A DNA stretch of 64,000 nucleotides from Lactobacillus corticis (GTDB taxonomy: Bacteria > Bacillota > Bacilli > Lactobacillales > Lactobacillaceae): positions 146,280 to 210,279 of the forward strand of contig NZ_BMAY01000002.1 of NCBI RefSeq assembly GCF_018327645.1, read 5' to 3'. Made by a program: the position numbers and the translations under genes. The notes under the pieces are model-generated. The model was not told the DNA's origin and did no database searches. It worked only from the letters and a program-made list of their open reading frames with translations. Of the stretch, positions 31,323-41,705 are shown in pieces; the first letter of the stretch is position 1; every line of letters starts with the position of its first letter.

Positions 31323-31559
31323 ATGGCTCAACAAAGAAGAGGCGGCCGTCGTCGTCGTAAGGTTGACTACATCGCAGCTAACCACATCGAATACGTTGAC
31401 TACAAAGACGTTGACTTGTTGAAACGTTTTATCTCAGAAAGAGGTAAAATCTTACCACGTCGTGTCACTGGCACCAGCGCAAAGAACCAACGTTTAGTTG
31501 CTAATGCAATTAAGCGTGCACGGATCATGGGCTTATTGCCATTCGTAGCTGAAGACTAA
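31323..31559 (+). CDS. rpsR: 30S ribosomal protein S18
   Basis: A 78-residue basic protein with [13 protein letters not shown], the central [20 protein letters not shown] and [12 protein letters not shown], diagnostic for S18. It has an AGAAAGGA ribosome binding site. Confidence 0.97.
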   Translation: MAQQRRGGRRRRKVDYIAANHIEYVDYKDVDLLKRFISERGKILPRRVTGTSAKNQRLVANAIKRARIMGLLPFVAED

Positions 31560-31577
31560 AAAGTCAATAATAAAAAC

Positions 31578-31606
31578 AATAGCAGGACCTGTTCCTGCTA
31601 TTTTAT
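31578..31606 (+). terminator. Terminator of rpsF-ssb-rpsR
   Basis: AATAGCAGG/CCTGCTATT with seven-base loop and following T-rich run. Confidence 0.85.
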
Positions 31607-31670
31607 TTTGCCTGAAAATCCTAGTATAATTGAGACTGATATATTGTGCTTTTGGATAGAAAGGATCTGC

Positions 31671-33692
31671 ATGAAGGCTTTTTTAAAACAGCTTGAGCTT
31701 CCTGCTTTCTTGAAAGATTCACGGCTAACCGTGTCGACAGTGTTAATCCTATGTCTATCACTTTTAGGGAGTATTATCGGCCTGATCATCAACCCATTCT
31801 TTGGGCTGGCGATGATGCTCATTTTTATTTTAGCTGTCACACTTGTTATTTATGGCGTGTATATCTTGGCAGGAAATGCCAATAATTTCGCAGTTAACTT
31901 GTCCTACCGGATTAAACGGAGTGAACAAGAAGCGATGATCAAAATGCCTTTGGGAATTTTGTTATACGATGCTGATCGACAAATTCAATGGGTAAATCCA
32001 TATTTGCAGCTTTACCTTAAGAGTGATGATTTGATCGGGCACACCATCAAATCAGTCGATGAGGATCTGGATCGCTTGCTTAGCGAGGCGCTGGAAGCCC
32101 AGACATCAGAGAATCATGTTATAACTTGGGATAATCACCGTTTTGAAATGGTGGTGCAGGATGATTTGGGAGTTATCTACCTCCTGGATATTACCCGCTA
32201 TGCCAAGATTGAAGATAAATATTACGCTGAACAATTGGCAATTGGTCAAGTTTTCATCGATAATTACGATGAATTGAGCGAATCGATGCATGACCAAGAT
32301 TTAACCAGTATGAGCTCGTATATCCAGACGACTTTGGGAAATTATGCTAAGAAATTTAATTCCTATCTCAAACGGATTGATGAAGAGCACTTTATCTGGC
32401 TAAGTCACGTTCAAGATTTAAGTCGGATGCGGAAAGACAAGTTTTCAGTGTTGGACAAGGTTCGGCAAGAAACTAGTCGCCAGAATACTCCGCTGACTTT
32501 ATCAATTGGGATTGCCTACGGCAGCGATTCAATTACCGAAGTTGCTAATCAAGCCCAATCAAACTTAGATTTGGCTTTAGGCCGAGGGGGCGACCAGGTA
32601 GTATTACGGGCTCCTGGCAAAGATGCGCACTTCTACGGCGGAAAAAGCAACCCAATGGCTAAACGTACCCGGGTCCGTGCTCGGATGGTCTCACAGGCTG
32701 TCAGCGAGTTATTTAAGGATGCAGATCAAGTCTTTGTAGTGGGCCATAAGCGCCCTGATATGGACTCGATCGGCAGCGGGATTGGCATTGTCCGGATTGC
32801 CCGTCTGCATGGAGTTAAGGCTAATTTTGTTTTAGATACCAGCCAGACTAGCTATGATGTAGGACGGTTGGTTGCCCGCATGTCCAAGTCTGACAAGGAC
32901 AATGATATTTTTATTAATCCGACAGTTGCTTTGAATCAGGTAACTGACAAGTCCTTGCTAGTCATGGTTGACCACTCTAAGCATTCGATTACTTATGATC
33001 CGGAGCTATATGATCGCCTGAAGAATCGCATTATTGTCATTGACCACCACCGGCGGGGAGAAGAATTCCCGGAAAACCCTATGCTGACCTATGTTGAGCC
33101 ATATGCTTCATCGGCTTGTGAGCTGGTAACAGAAATGATAGAGTATCAACAGCCTGGTGGCGGCAAGAAGATCCTGACCGACTTAGATGCTACGGCGATG
33201 TTGGCGGGGATCGTGGTTGACTCGAAAGAATTCTCCCTGCGGACCGGTACCAGAACATTCGATGCTGCCAGTTATTTACGCTCAATTGGGGCAAATTCAA
33301 CGCTTGTCAGCGACTTGCTCAAAGAAGATATTAATAGCTTCATGGAGCGAACCAGGTTGGTGGCGTCGCTTAAAATGGAACGTCCCCACATGGCAGTTAT
33401 TTGTGGGGCAGACGACGAAGTGATCGATTCGGTTTTGACCGCCCAAGCAGCAGACACGGCACTAGATTTGAAAGATGTAGGTGCCAGCTTTGTAATTACG
33501 CGGCGCAGTCAAGATACTATCGGCATTTCAGCGCGGTCTATGGGCAAAATTAACGTTCAGCTGATTATGGAAAAGCTGGGCGGCGGTGGTCACTTATCTA
33601 ATGCGGCAACCCAAATTAAGGGTAAGACCGTAGCTGAAGCCCATAAGTTGCTGCTGGCGGCGATTGATGAATATGAAAAAGAAAATGAATAA
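31671..33692 (+). CDS. gdpP: c-di-AMP phosphodiesterase GdpP (DHH family)
   Basis: A 673-residue membrane protein hydrolysing cyclic di-AMP. Two N-terminal membrane segments precede a PAS-like region (about residues 80-150) and a degenerate GGDEF domain. The DHH-DHHA1 phosphoesterase follows, with [21 protein letters not shown] and the C-terminal [10 protein letters not shown]. The ATG at 31671 has AAAGGA upstream; the longer frame from 31608 is not supported. It is followed 17 bases later by rplI, the usual neighbour. Confidence 0.94.
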   Translation: MKAFLKQLELPAFLKDSRLTVSTVLILCLSLLGSIIGLIINPFFGLAMMLIFILAVTLVIYGVYILAGNANNFAVNLSYRIKRSEQEAMIKMPLGILLYDADRQIQWVNPYLQLYLKSDDLIGHTIKSVDEDLDRLLSEALEAQTSENHVITWDNHRFEMVVQDDLGVIYLLDITRYAKIEDKYYAEQLAIGQVFIDNYDELSESMHDQDLTSMSSYIQTTLGNYAKKFNSYLKRIDEEHFIWLSHVQDLSRMRKDKFSVLDKVRQETSRQNTPLTLSIGIAYGSDSITEVANQAQSNLDLALGRGGDQVVLRAPGKDAHFYGGKSNPMAKRTRVRARMVSQAVSELFKDADQVFVVGHKRPDMDSIGSGIGIVRIARLHGVKANFVLDTSQTSYDVGRLVARMSKSDKDNDIFINPTVALNQVTDKSLLVMVDHSKHSITYDPELYDRLKNRIIVIDHHRRGEEFPENPMLTYVEPYASSACELVTEMIEYQQPGGGKKILTDLDATAMLAGIVVDSKEFSLRTGTRTFDAASYLRSIGANSTLVSDLLKEDINSFMERTRLVASLKMERPHMAVICGADDEVIDSVLTAQAADTALDLKDVGASFVITRRSQDTIGISARSMGKINVQLIMEKLGGGGHLSNAATQIKGKTVAEAHKLLLAAIDEYEKENE

Positions 33693-33709
33693 TACAAAGG
33701 AGCAGACAA

Positions 33710-34162
33710 ATGAAGGTTATTTTCACACAAGACGTTAGAGGTCGCGGTAAGCGCGGAGAAGTCAAAAATGTACCAGATGGGTATGCTAACAACTTTTTGA
33801 TTAAAAGAGGTTTGGCTAAGCCAGCTACTTCCGGAAACTTAAACACTTTAAAGCGGATTGAAGCCAATGAAAAGGCAGCTTATGAAGCTGACAAGGCTGA
33901 AGCTGAAAAGATCAAGCAAATTTTAGAAAAAGACGAAACGGTAGTTAACTTCAAGAGCAAGGCGGGAACCGATGCGCGCTTGTTTGGCTCAATTTCCAGC
34001 AAACGGATTGTTGAAGGACTGGAAGAGCAATACGGGATCAAAGTTGATAAGCGTAAGTTAGTTTTGCCAGAACCCATCAAGGCTTTGGGTTACACTAACG
34101 TCCCGGTGAAGCTGTTTAAGGGTGTCGAAGGTACAATCAAAGTACATATCGTAGAAGAATAA
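33710..34162 (+). CDS. rplI: 50S ribosomal protein L9
   Basis: A 150-residue protein starting [20 protein letters not shown] with [13 protein letters not shown], the L9 N-terminal signature, then a long helix and C-terminal domain. It lies between gdpP and dnaB as in other Firmicutes. Confidence 0.97.
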   Translation: MKVIFTQDVRGRGKRGEVKNVPDGYANNFLIKRGLAKPATSGNLNTLKRIEANEKAAYEADKAEAEKIKQILEKDETVVNFKSKAGTDARLFGSISSKRIVEGLEEQYGIKVDKRKLVLPEPIKALGYTNVPVKLFKGVEGTIKVHIVEE

Positions 34163-34175
34163 TTTAGGCTAAATC

Positions 34176-35561
34176 ATGGACAACATTGTTTCACAACAAG
34201 TACCGCACGACTCGGATGCAGAAAAAGCCGTCCTGGGGGCAATTTTTATTGATCCTAAAGTAATTGCTGATGCGGAAGGTGAGGTTGCTCCTGAAGATTT
34301 TTATACGCGTGCAAATCAGCTCATCTTCCAAGCGATGCTTGATTTGGCCGATGATGAAAAGGGCATCGACTTATTAACCTTACAAAATTTATTAAAAGAA
34401 CGGAATCAACTGGAAGATATAGGCGGTATTGCTTATGTTGCAGAATTAGCAGTTGCTACGCCAACTCCGACTCACGTTGTCTACTATGCTAAAATTGTCC
34501 ATCAAAAGGCCCTTTTGCGCCGGCTAATCGGTGCGAGCCAGAATATCATTTCTGCTGCAATGGAAGGGTCAGATGACGTTACCGATATTTTAGACAATGC
34601 CGAAACACAGATCATGAATGTTTCTTCTGACAGCAGCACGGCTGGCTTTAGGAAAATTTCTGATTTGGTGGGCAACGTCGTCAAAGAAATTGGTAAGGCA
34701 GCTGAACAGGATAAGACGGTTACGGGGTTGCCAACCGGCTTTGAGGGACTAGATCATTTGACAACTGGTTTCCATGATGATGAATTGATTATTTTAGCTG
34801 CTCGTCCAGGTGTTGGGAAAACTGCCTTTGCCTTAAACATCGCACAATATGTGGGATTGCATACTGATAAATCAGCGGCAATGTTTTCGCTAGAAATGAG
34901 TGGGGAGCAATTGGTGCAAAGAATGATTGCTTCTGAAGGTTTGATTGACTCGCAGCATTTGCGGACCGGACAACTTGATGAAGGCGAGTGGCAAAAACTG
35001 CTTGCAGCTGGCGAATCTTTAGGTAGGGCTGATATTTATATTGATGATACTGCCGGGATTAAGATGAGCGAGCTGCGGGCGAGAGCTCGGCGTTTGGCTA
35101 AAGAAGATAAAAATTTGGGCTTGATCATTATCGACTATTTGCAGCTGATCGAAGGACCAAGATCTGAATCACGCCAACAAGAAGTTTCCGCAATTTCTCG
35201 GCAATTGAAAAAGTTAGCTAAAGAGCTGCATCTGCCAGTTATTGCCCTCTCGCAGTTGTCACGGTCGGTTGAACAACGGCAAGACCGGCGACCAATTTTA
35301 AGTGACTTGCGGGAATCAGGTTCAATTGAACAGGATGCCGATATTGTTAGTTTCTTGTATCGGGATGACTATTACCGAGATGAAGAGGGCGATGGCGATG
35401 ATCAAAAAGCGCCTGAGCCAGGGGAAGACGATAATGGCGAGGTTGAGGTTATCGTTGAAAAGAACCGTTCAGGTAGCCGAGGCACCGTTAAATTGATGTT
35501 TTCCAAGCCGTACAACCGTTTTTCAAATTTGGATACGCATCACGATCCTGCGGATGCATAA
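34176..35561 (+). CDS. dnaB: Replicative DNA helicase DnaB (DnaC in Bacillus naming)
   Basis: A 461-residue hexameric helicase. The N-terminal primase-interacting domain begins VPHDSDAEKAVLGAIF. The RecA-like motor has Walker A ARPGVGKTAFALN, Walker B LIIIDYLQLI and SDLRESGSIEQDADIV. A DDNGEVEVIVEKNR segment near the end is typical. It is last gene of the replication block, followed by a terminator. Confidence 0.96.
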   Translation: MDNIVSQQVPHDSDAEKAVLGAIFIDPKVIADAEGEVAPEDFYTRANQLIFQAMLDLADDEKGIDLLTLQNLLKERNQLEDIGGIAYVAELAVATPTPTHVVYYAKIVHQKALLRRLIGASQNIISAAMEGSDDVTDILDNAETQIMNVSSDSSTAGFRKISDLVGNVVKEIGKAAEQDKTVTGLPTGFEGLDHLTTGFHDDELIILAARPGVGKTAFALNIAQYVGLHTDKSAAMFSLEMSGEQLVQRMIASEGLIDSQHLRTGQLDEGEWQKLLAAGESLGRADIYIDDTAGIKMSELRARARRLAKEDKNLGLIIIDYLQLIEGPRSESRQQEVSAISRQLKKLAKELHLPVIALSQLSRSVEQRQDRRPILSDLRESGSIEQDADIVSFLYRDDYYRDEEGDGDDQKAPEPGEDDNGEVEVIVEKNRSGSRGTVKLMFSKPYNRFSNLDTHHDPADA

Positions 35562-35563
35562 TG

Positions 35564-35594
35564 AAAGGTCTGTCAATTGGCAGGCCTTTTATTT
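35564..35594 (+). terminator. Terminator after dnaB
   Basis: AAAGGTCTG/CAGGCCTTT stem (one G-T pair), eight-base loop, then T-rich sequence. Confidence 0.8.
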
Positions 35595-35613
35595 TGGTAT
35601 TTTTATGAAAGCC

Positions 35614-35643
35614 TTTACATATAGACGGACTGTTAAGTATAAT
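35614..35643 (+). promoter_or_regulatory. Promoter of fructokinase gene
   Basis: TTTACA (35614-35619), 18-base spacer, TATAAT (35638-35643), 40 bases before the start codon. Confidence 0.7.
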
Positions 35644-35683
35644 AAAACACAGAGACTTTAAGCTGAGAGTGAGGCAGAAGAAG

Positions 35684-36556
35684 ATGGCAGAAAAGTTATA
35701 TGGCAGTATAGAAGCTGGTGGGACTAAGTTTATCGTAGCTGTTGCCGGAGAAGATGATCAAGTTACCGCGCAAGAGCGGGTAAAAACTGAAGATCCGCAA
35801 ACTACTGTGGCCAATTGCGTCAAGTTTTTTAAGCAATATGATCTAGCAGGATTGGGAATTGGCACCTTTGGACCAATTGATATCAACCCTAATTCGCCAA
35901 CTTTTGGCTACATCAAAAAGACCCCAAAGCCTGGTTGGAGCAACTTTGACCTGCAGGGTGAATTTGAACGGCAATTGCAGGTACCGGTCAAGATGACCAC
36001 GGATGTAAATGCATCAGTCTATGGCGAATATATTGCTCGTGGCCGCCGAAATGATCAGACCTTGTTCTATGTAACGATTGGCACCGGTATTGGTGGAGGG
36101 ATGCTGCAAGCTGGCAAGTTTATCGGCTTGAACAACCATCCAGAATTGGGACACATGACAGCTCGTAAGCATCCTGATGATGACTATGCCGGCGGGTGTC
36201 CATTCCATGGGGATCGCTGTTTTGAAGGCCTGGCAGCTGGCCCTACATTAGAAGGGCGAACTGGAATTGCAGGCGAAAAACTCCCACGCGACCATCAAGT
36301 ATTTAAGTTCATTCGTTACTACGTTGCGCAGCTTTTATTTGATGTTTACCTAACTACGAGAGCAGATGTTTTAATTGTGGGCGGATCAGTTTTAAACGAA
36401 GCAGATATGCCAGAAGTTCGGCGCGATTTTGCGGAACTGATGAACGGCTACCTAGACGTGCCCGACTTAGAGCAATTAATTGTGCGGCCAGCAGTTGCAG
36501 ATAACGGCTCAGCTACCTTAGGTGATTTTGAACTAGCAAAATTAGCTGCTAAATAA
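35684..36556 (+). CDS. scrK: Fructokinase (ROK family)
   Basis: A 290-residue sugar kinase, probably phosphorylating fructose. It has the phosphate loop YGSIEAGGTKFIVAV, FGPIDINP, the catalytic Asp region TTDVNASVYGEY and the ATP motif TIGTGIGGGM. The zinc-binding ROK signature lies in HPELGHMTARKHPDDDYAGG followed by CPFHGDRCFEGLAAGP. Such zinc-containing ROK kinases of lactic acid bacteria are fructokinases. The ATG at 35684 lies nine bases after GAGG; a GTG at 35669 is less likely. It is not linked to a PTS or sucrose gene here. Confidence 0.88.
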   Translation: MAEKLYGSIEAGGTKFIVAVAGEDDQVTAQERVKTEDPQTTVANCVKFFKQYDLAGLGIGTFGPIDINPNSPTFGYIKKTPKPGWSNFDLQGEFERQLQVPVKMTTDVNASVYGEYIARGRRNDQTLFYVTIGTGIGGGMLQAGKFIGLNNHPELGHMTARKHPDDDYAGGCPFHGDRCFEGLAAGPTLEGRTGIAGEKLPRDHQVFKFIRYYVAQLLFDVYLTTRADVLIVGGSVLNEADMPEVRRDFAELMNGYLDVPDLEQLIVRPAVADNGSATLGDFELAKLAAK

Positions 36557-36601
36557 TGTCAGAAGTCAAAGTAAAGATAAGAAAAATAAACAACACACAA
36601 A

Positions 36602-36640
36602 ACGGAGCAAAATAGCAATCGGCTATCTTGCTCCGTCTTT
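36602..36640 (+). terminator. Terminator after fructokinase
   Basis: ACGGAGCAA/TTGCTCCGT with an inner ATAGC/GCTAT hairpin, followed by CTTTTTTG. Confidence 0.85.
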
Positions 36641-36642
36641 TT

Positions 36643-36658
36643 TGTTTCATGTGAAACT
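36643..36658. promoter_or_regulatory. parS-like palindrome
   Basis: TGTTTCATGTGAAACT, two mismatches from the ParB parS consensus TGTTNCACGTGAAACA. It lies in the convergent gap after the fructokinase terminator and reaches the stop codon of the next gene. Confidence 0.5.
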
Positions 36659-37844
36659 ATTTTTTCTTAGGCGCCGGCAGTTGCTTTTGGGCATACTTGG
36701 GATCATAGAATTCGAAGAAAACCGGTGCCTTCTTGGAATCATTGCTCTTGGGATATCTATCAAAAAGCGAATTGCCAAAAGGAGCAATATTTTTACGGTA
36801 GCTCTCCCAAATATCGCCAAACATTGCTAATAAGACTTGGCGTACTTCTGGATCCATCGACATCAGAATGCGACTAAACCGATATGTACCTGTAAGCTTG
36901 CCGCCAAACTGGTTTACATCCTTGATATTATAGTTCTCAAAGGTGTCGAACATCGATGGAAAAACTTCGCTGCGTTTAGCCACAGGAATTGTGTGATTGA
37001 AGTGAATCAAAGCATGGCGCAGCATTCTAGCAGTTGGCGATAAGCCTTCCGCCAGCACAAAGCTATCGCGGCCAACGCTCCACCGACGTGGATCATGTTG
37101 CTGGTGAAAAGGCACGGTACACTTAACCACTAGGGTTCGTTCTGGATGGTCAAGCATGGTCCCGATTGTTGAAGATTCAGGAATGTAAGTCTTCATTTTT
37201 GGCATGGCCCGTTGAAAACTAGGGGAGCTGGCAACCTGATAGTAGAAGCCCGGCCCGTCAAAATTGTAAGCCCGAATAACGCGGTCTTGGATTTCAGGAA
37301 TAACCACGCTTAGCGCATAACAGGCGAAATTGCCGCCCTTACTGTGCCCGGTCAGATAGATGCGGTCATTAGGAAAACGGGCAGCGATGTCTTTTAAGTA
37401 AGAGGCTGCAACATCCTGTCCATAAACTTCTGGCATGTAGTTCATATTAAAATCTTCATTCCAGCCAATCATCGTGCTGTCTGTCCCACGATAGGTGATT
37501 AGGATGGTGCTAGAATCAATCCGAAAAGTTGCCGCATTAAATTGCAAGGGCACGGGATCTTTTTCCATGCGGTTGGTCCAGTCTAATATTTTTACCTCGC
37601 CAAACCGGGGAGATTGTGGCAAGAGCAGGATTTCTGTGGCTGTTTCACCATGCATCTGCACTTGGAAAGAAGGCAATTTGGCAAGCTTGCTCGCAGCTTC
37701 ACCAAGCGTATGGCCTACGGCAGTATGGTCAATTGGTAAATATGAAATGCTGGCAAATAACGATGCATCAACGCTGTTAAGCGGATGGATCGAGTCAAAT
37801 GGCAAATCGCCCCGCCAGCGTAAGTAATCAAGAGATGTCGACAT
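36657..37844 (-). CDS. DUF2974 (Mbeg1-like) alpha/beta hydrolase family protein
   Basis: A 395-residue protein with a lipase-type nucleophile elbow TGHSKGGNFACYA around residue 170, an oxyanion-side strand ILITYRGTDSTMIGWNEDF, and YNFDGPGFYYQ. The features fit the DUF2974/Mbeg1-like family of lactobacilli, predicted lipases or esterases. There is no signal peptide, so it is likely cytoplasmic. The substrate is unknown. GGAGGA lies 13 bases before the ATG, a longer spacing than usual. Confidence 0.8.
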   Translation of the reverse strand: MSTSLDYLRWRGDLPFDSIHPLNSVDASLFASISYLPIDHTAVGHTLGEAASKLAKLPSFQVQMHGETATEILLLPQSPRFGEVKILDWTNRMEKDPVPLQFNAATFRIDSSTILITYRGTDSTMIGWNEDFNMNYMPEVYGQDVAASYLKDIAARFPNDRIYLTGHSKGGNFACYALSVVIPEIQDRVIRAYNFDGPGFYYQVASSPSFQRAMPKMKTYIPESSTIGTMLDHPERTLVVKCTVPFHQQHDPRRWSVGRDSFVLAEGLSPTARMLRHALIHFNHTIPVAKRSEVFPSMFDTFENYNIKDVNQFGGKLTGTYRFSRILMSMDPEVRQVLLAMFGDIWESYRKNIAPFGNSLFDRYPKSNDSKKAPVFFEFYDPKYAQKQLPAPKKK

Positions 37845-37962
37845 AATGGTTCAAAGCTCCTCCTTTCAACTATCGATGTATATTTATTATTCTAACAGTT
37901 ATAGATTCAAAGAGAGTCAAAAAATAGCAAAAAGCTTGTTAAAACCTTTACAATCGTTTTAT

Positions 37963-38018
37963 TTGTATTTCTAAAAAAACGTGTGCATAATATACTTATA
38001 GAAATGTAAGCGCTAACT
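37963..38018 (+). promoter_or_regulatory. ppsA promoter with perfect cre site
   Basis: TTGTAT (37963-37968), 17-base spacer, CATAAT (37986-37991). TGTAAGCGCTAACT at 38005-38018 matches the CcpA cre consensus TGWAARCGYTWNCW at all 14 positions. It lies at the predicted transcription start, a repressing position, as expected for a gluconeogenic gene. Confidence 0.8.
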
Positions 38019-38043
38019 TATTTTTGGAAAGAAGTGTTAGGAT

Positions 38044-40479
38044 ATGACCCAAAATAATAGCACAGTACAAGTTGTTGATGTAAATAAAGCCAAAGATCAA
38101 GCTTATATTTTATGGTTTGACGAATTGAAGCGTGAAGACGTAGCGCTGGTTGGCGGAAAGTCCTCCTCTTTAGGTGAACTGACTTCCGGCACTAACGTTC
38201 CCGTACCTTATGGCTTTGCGACGACAGCAGCCGCTTACCGACACTTTATGGCCGTAACTGGCTGTAATACCAAGGTTAATGCCTTGCTTGCCAGTTTAAA
38301 GGATCCCGAGAATTCAGATGAACTTCATCGCATCTGCAGCCAAATTCGAAAGATCATTGTTAATGCCAAGATGCCAGAAGACTTAGCTAGCCAAATTGAA
38401 GCCGGCTACAATAACCTGGCTAAAAAGATGGGCGAGAATGAACCGTTTGTTGCAGTTCGCTCCAGCGCTACGGCAGAAGACTTGCCAGATGCTTCCTTTG
38501 CTGGCCAGCAAGATACTTATCTAAACGTTCATGGCAGAAGCGAAGTCGTTAAGAAAGTTCAAGAATGCTACGCTTCATTGTTTACCGACCGGGCAACTTA
38601 TTACCGGATTAAGCAGAACTTCCCGCAAGAAAAAGTAGCTCTTTCAGCAGCTATTCAAATGATGGCCTTCTCTAAGGCTGCCGGGGTGATGTTTACCGTT
38701 AATGTCGCTACTGGTGACGACAGCAAGGTCATGATTGAAGGATCATGGGGCTTAGGCGAATATATCGTTCAAGGTACCGTAACGCCAGACAACTACGTAG
38801 TCGACAAGTCCAGCATGACTATCAGCGACAAGACCATTACCAAGAAAAACATTGAATTGACTCGTCTTCCAGGCGGTGGGGTAGAACAGAAGAATGTTCC
38901 AGCTGAGATGGTAGACAAGCCGGTTTTGACCGATGAACAAGTCATTGAGCTTGCTGGCTATGCAAAGCAAATTGAAAAGCACTATGGCTGTTACATGGAC
39001 ATGGAATGGTCACTGGATCAAAACAATAAATTATGGTTGGTGCAAGCTCGTCCAGAAACCGTTTGGTCACAAAAGAAGAAGAACGGTGACAAGCCGACAG
39101 CTGCAGCTGCAAGCAGTACTAGCAGCGAGAATAAAGTTTTGGTAAGAGGTTTGCCAGCCAGCCCAGGCATTGCCAGCGGCAAAGTTCACGTAATTGATGA
39201 CCCTAAAGACATTGATCAATTCAAGCAGGGCGAAATTTTGGTAACCCTGATGACTTCGCCAGACTGGGTACCAGCCATGAAGAAGGCTGCAGCCATCATT
39301 ACCAACAACGGCGGTATGACTTGCCACGCAGCTATTGTTTCACGTGAAATGCAAATTCCATGTATCGTGGGGACTAGCAGCCGCGGGGCAAGCGCTACTA
39401 AGATTCTGAAGACGGGACAAGATGTCACTGTTGATGCCAAGAACGGTGTTGTTTATGACGGGATTGTCGAAGAAATCGTGCACCCGCACAAGGACAATGA
39501 AGCTCCAGCTGCTACAGCCGTGGCAGCTGAATACTTCCCGCCAACAGCCACCAAGGTCATGATGAACTTGGGAGACCCCGACTTGGCAGAACGCTATTCT
39601 AAGCTTCCTGCCGATGGAATCGGCTTAATGCGGGAAGAGTTCTTGTGGACTACTTACATCCATCAGCATCCGCTATACTTGATTGAAACTGGTCATCCAG
39701 AGCGAGTAGTTAACGAACTCGCAAACGGGATCAGCAAGGTAGCCCGGGCGATGGCACCACGTCCAGTAGTTCTGCGGTTCTCAGACTTCAAGTCAGGAGA
39801 ATACCGGAACTTAAAGGGCGGGGAAAAGTATGAACCACATGAACCAGCCGACCTGCTTGGCTGGCGTGGGGCATCCAGATATTATGACCCTAAGTACATC
39901 AATGCCTTTAAACTCGAATTGAAGGCTGTTAAGAAGGTAAGAGACGAGTACGGCTTGACTAACCTTAACGTCATGATTCCGTTCTGCAGAACGACTGATG
40001 AGGCTCGCAAAGTCATTAACATCATGAGAGATGAAGGACTTGAACGCAGCGAAGACTTTAAGGTTTACATGATGGCTGAAATTCCATCAAACATCATCTT
40101 AGCCGACAAGTTCAACCAATACATTGACGGCTACTCGATCGGTTCAAACGACTTGACGATGCTTATTTTGGGCTGTGACCGCAACAACGATACGGTATCG
40201 CGGCTGTTTGATGAACGCAACTTGGCAGTTAAGCGGGCAATTCGCCACTTAATTAAAGTTGCTCATAAAGATGGCAAGACCGTTTCAATCTGTGGTCAAG
40301 CTCCATCTGAATACCCAGAATTTACCGAGTTCTTGGTTCGTTCAGGTATCGACTATGTTTCTGTTAACCCAGACATGGTCAAGGAAACTAAGCGGAATGT
40401 TGCCCACTATGAACAGCGGATTTTGCTCGACCAGGCTACTGGCTTAGGCAGACAAGACCCAGAAGACTACGAATGGTAG
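38044..40479 (+). CDS. ppsA: Phosphoenolpyruvate synthase
   Basis: An 811-residue enzyme making PEP from pyruvate and ATP. The N-terminal ATP-grasp domain shows VGGKSSSLGELT and VRSSATAEDLPDASFAGQQDT. The swivelling phospho-His domain shows TNNGGMTCHAAIVSREM. The C-terminal PEP/pyruvate TIM barrel shows GSNDLTMLILG and SICGQAPSEYPEF with its active-site Cys. Length and order are normal for PpsA rather than PEP-PTS enzyme I or PPDK. It is monocistronic with its own terminator, and a perfect cre site sits at the promoter. Confidence 0.93.
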   Translation: MTQNNSTVQVVDVNKAKDQAYILWFDELKREDVALVGGKSSSLGELTSGTNVPVPYGFATTAAAYRHFMAVTGCNTKVNALLASLKDPENSDELHRICSQIRKIIVNAKMPEDLASQIEAGYNNLAKKMGENEPFVAVRSSATAEDLPDASFAGQQDTYLNVHGRSEVVKKVQECYASLFTDRATYYRIKQNFPQEKVALSAAIQMMAFSKAAGVMFTVNVATGDDSKVMIEGSWGLGEYIVQGTVTPDNYVVDKSSMTISDKTITKKNIELTRLPGGGVEQKNVPAEMVDKPVLTDEQVIELAGYAKQIEKHYGCYMDMEWSLDQNNKLWLVQARPETVWSQKKKNGDKPTAAAASSTSSENKVLVRGLPASPGIASGKVHVIDDPKDIDQFKQGEILVTLMTSPDWVPAMKKAAAIITNNGGMTCHAAIVSREMQIPCIVGTSSRGASATKILKTGQDVTVDAKNGVVYDGIVEEIVHPHKDNEAPAATAVAAEYFPPTATKVMMNLGDPDLAERYSKLPADGIGLMREEFLWTTYIHQHPLYLIETGHPERVVNELANGISKVARAMAPRPVVLRFSDFKSGEYRNLKGGEKYEPHEPADLLGWRGASRYYDPKYINAFKLELKAVKKVRDEYGLTNLNVMIPFCRTTDEARKVINIMRDEGLERSEDFKVYMMAEIPSNIILADKFNQYIDGYSIGSNDLTMLILGCDRNNDTVSRLFDERNLAVKRAIRHLIKVAHKDGKTVSICGQAPSEYPEFTEFLVRSGIDYVSVNPDMVKETKRNVAHYEQRILLDQATGLGRQDPEDYEW

Positions 40480-40529
40480 GCAATAAGGATTTTCAAAACT
40501 CATGATTTTGTTCCTAGATTTTAGGACGA

Positions 40530-40563
40530 AAAAGGGCTGCTCCAAGTGGAGCAGCCTTTTTTC
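40530..40563. terminator. Bidirectional terminator between ppsA and mgtC-like gene
   Basis: AAAGGGCTGCTCC/GGAGCAGCCTTT, four-base loop, A and T runs on either side. Confidence 0.85.
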
Positions 40564-40577
40564 GCTTTTTATGTCAA

Positions 40578-41276
40578 TTACATTCCCCCGCGGGTGTAAG
40601 AAATCCGTTTGATATCTGGATATTTCCGCAGAGCCATAATAATTTCGTTTTCATCCTTCTTGTTGTTAATGACACCATCGGCATTAAAGATAATTTTTTC
40701 GTCACTCACATCAAGAATTTTTACTGAGATTGACTCAACTTCATTCTCCTGCAGCTCTTCCTGAATCTTAGAAAGAACATGCGGTTTATTCACGGCTTCA
40801 ATCTGAATATTAAACCGAACCCGTCTGATAATTACATCCATCAAATTATCATGGAAGATTCGTTGAATAAAGAAGAGGAAGAGAGTGGCCATAATCCCGA
40901 TGGCGTACATTCCGGCACCAATGGCCGTACCAATCGCAGCAGTTGCCCAAACCCCAGCAGCGGTTGTCAAACCAGAGATCTGTTCTCGGCGAACGAGGAT
41001 TGTACCAGCGCCGATAAAGGAAATACCAGTAACGATTTGCGCGGCAATTCTGGATGGGTCCAGAGCAATATTATCCATTTTCAAAATATCGTAAAAACCA
41101 TATTTTGATACGATCATAAACAGCGCAGAGGCGATGGCGACTACGATGTGGGTCCGGACACCGGCACTCTTACGTTGAATGGCCCGCTCGTAACCGATTA
41201 GCGCCCCACAAATCGCCGCGATAACGATCCGAGCCAACCAATCGAGTTGAATTAGCCAATTACTTGCAGTTACCAT
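40578..41276 (-). CDS. MgtC/SapB family membrane protein
   Basis: A 232-residue protein. The N-terminal half has four or five membrane segments with the MgtC signature GALIGYERAIQRKSAGVRTHI and GISFIGAGTIL. The C-terminal part (about 150-232) is an ACT-like cytoplasmic domain. MgtC proteins respond to low Mg2+ or acid stress and modulate ATP synthase or potassium transport in some bacteria; the role here is unknown. It is a single gene, upstream of and divergent from the tRNA. Confidence 0.85.
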   Translation of the reverse strand: MVTASNWLIQLDWLARIVIAAICGALIGYERAIQRKSAGVRTHIVVAIASALFMIVSKYGFYDILKMDNIALDPSRIAAQIVTGISFIGAGTILVRREQISGLTTAAGVWATAAIGTAIGAGMYAIGIMATLFLFFIQRIFHDNLMDVIIRRVRFNIQIEAVNKPHVLSKIQEELQENEVESISVKILDVSDEKIIFNADGVINNKKDENEIIMALRKYPDIKRISYTRGGM

Positions 41277-41386
41277 GTAATCACGCTTTCTATTAAAGTT
41301 ATAAAAATGATCCTGTGTACTATTGTACTGCTTTTACGGAATTTTGATTGGCTGGGAGACTTTTTTGAAAAAAAATCAAATTATAC

Positions 41387-41415
41387 TTGCACTCTTATCT
41401 CGTATCATGTATTAT
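41387..41415 (+). promoter_or_regulatory. Promoter of tRNA-Thr
   Basis: TTGCAC (41387-41392), 17-base spacer, TATTAT (41410-41415), 25 bases ahead of the tRNA. Confidence 0.65.
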
Positions 41416-41439
41416 TATTTATGTTGTTGAGATCACAAC

Positions 41440-41512
41440 GCTGACTTAGCTCAGTTGGCAGAGCACCTCACTAGTAATGAGGAGGTCGAAGGTTCGAACC
41501 CTTTAGTCAGCA
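41440..41512 (+). tRNA. tRNA-Thr (anticodon AGT)
   Basis: The complete cloverleaf folds by eye: acceptor GCTGACT/AGTCAGC plus discriminator A, D arm AGCTC...GAGC, anticodon stem CCTCA/TGAGG with loop CTAGTAA, and T arm GAAGG-TTCGAAC-CCTTT. The anticodon is AGT, decoding threonine ACU, probably with further wobble. CCA is not encoded. It marks the left edge of the AT-rich ABC-transporter island. Confidence 0.95.
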
Positions 41513-41676
41513 TTTAAAAGAATTATCAAGTTTGATTGGCCTTTATTTATCAACGTTTTACGAAGATGAATGAAGGTTGATTTTTTTGCGTAAAAGTAAT
41601 TTTGGCACATGATTTGGAACACAAATTAAAGTATGTTCCACGAAGTAATTTTTTGAGCAGAATAAGAGTTGATATG

Positions 41677-41705
41677 GCGGGCTTAAAGCCTGCTTTTTTG
41701 ATGTG
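41677..41705 (+). terminator. Intrinsic terminator downstream of tRNA-Thr
   Basis: GCGGGCT/AGCCTGC with three-base loop and six T. The rest of 41513-41892 is AT-rich with no recognisable gene. Confidence 0.75.
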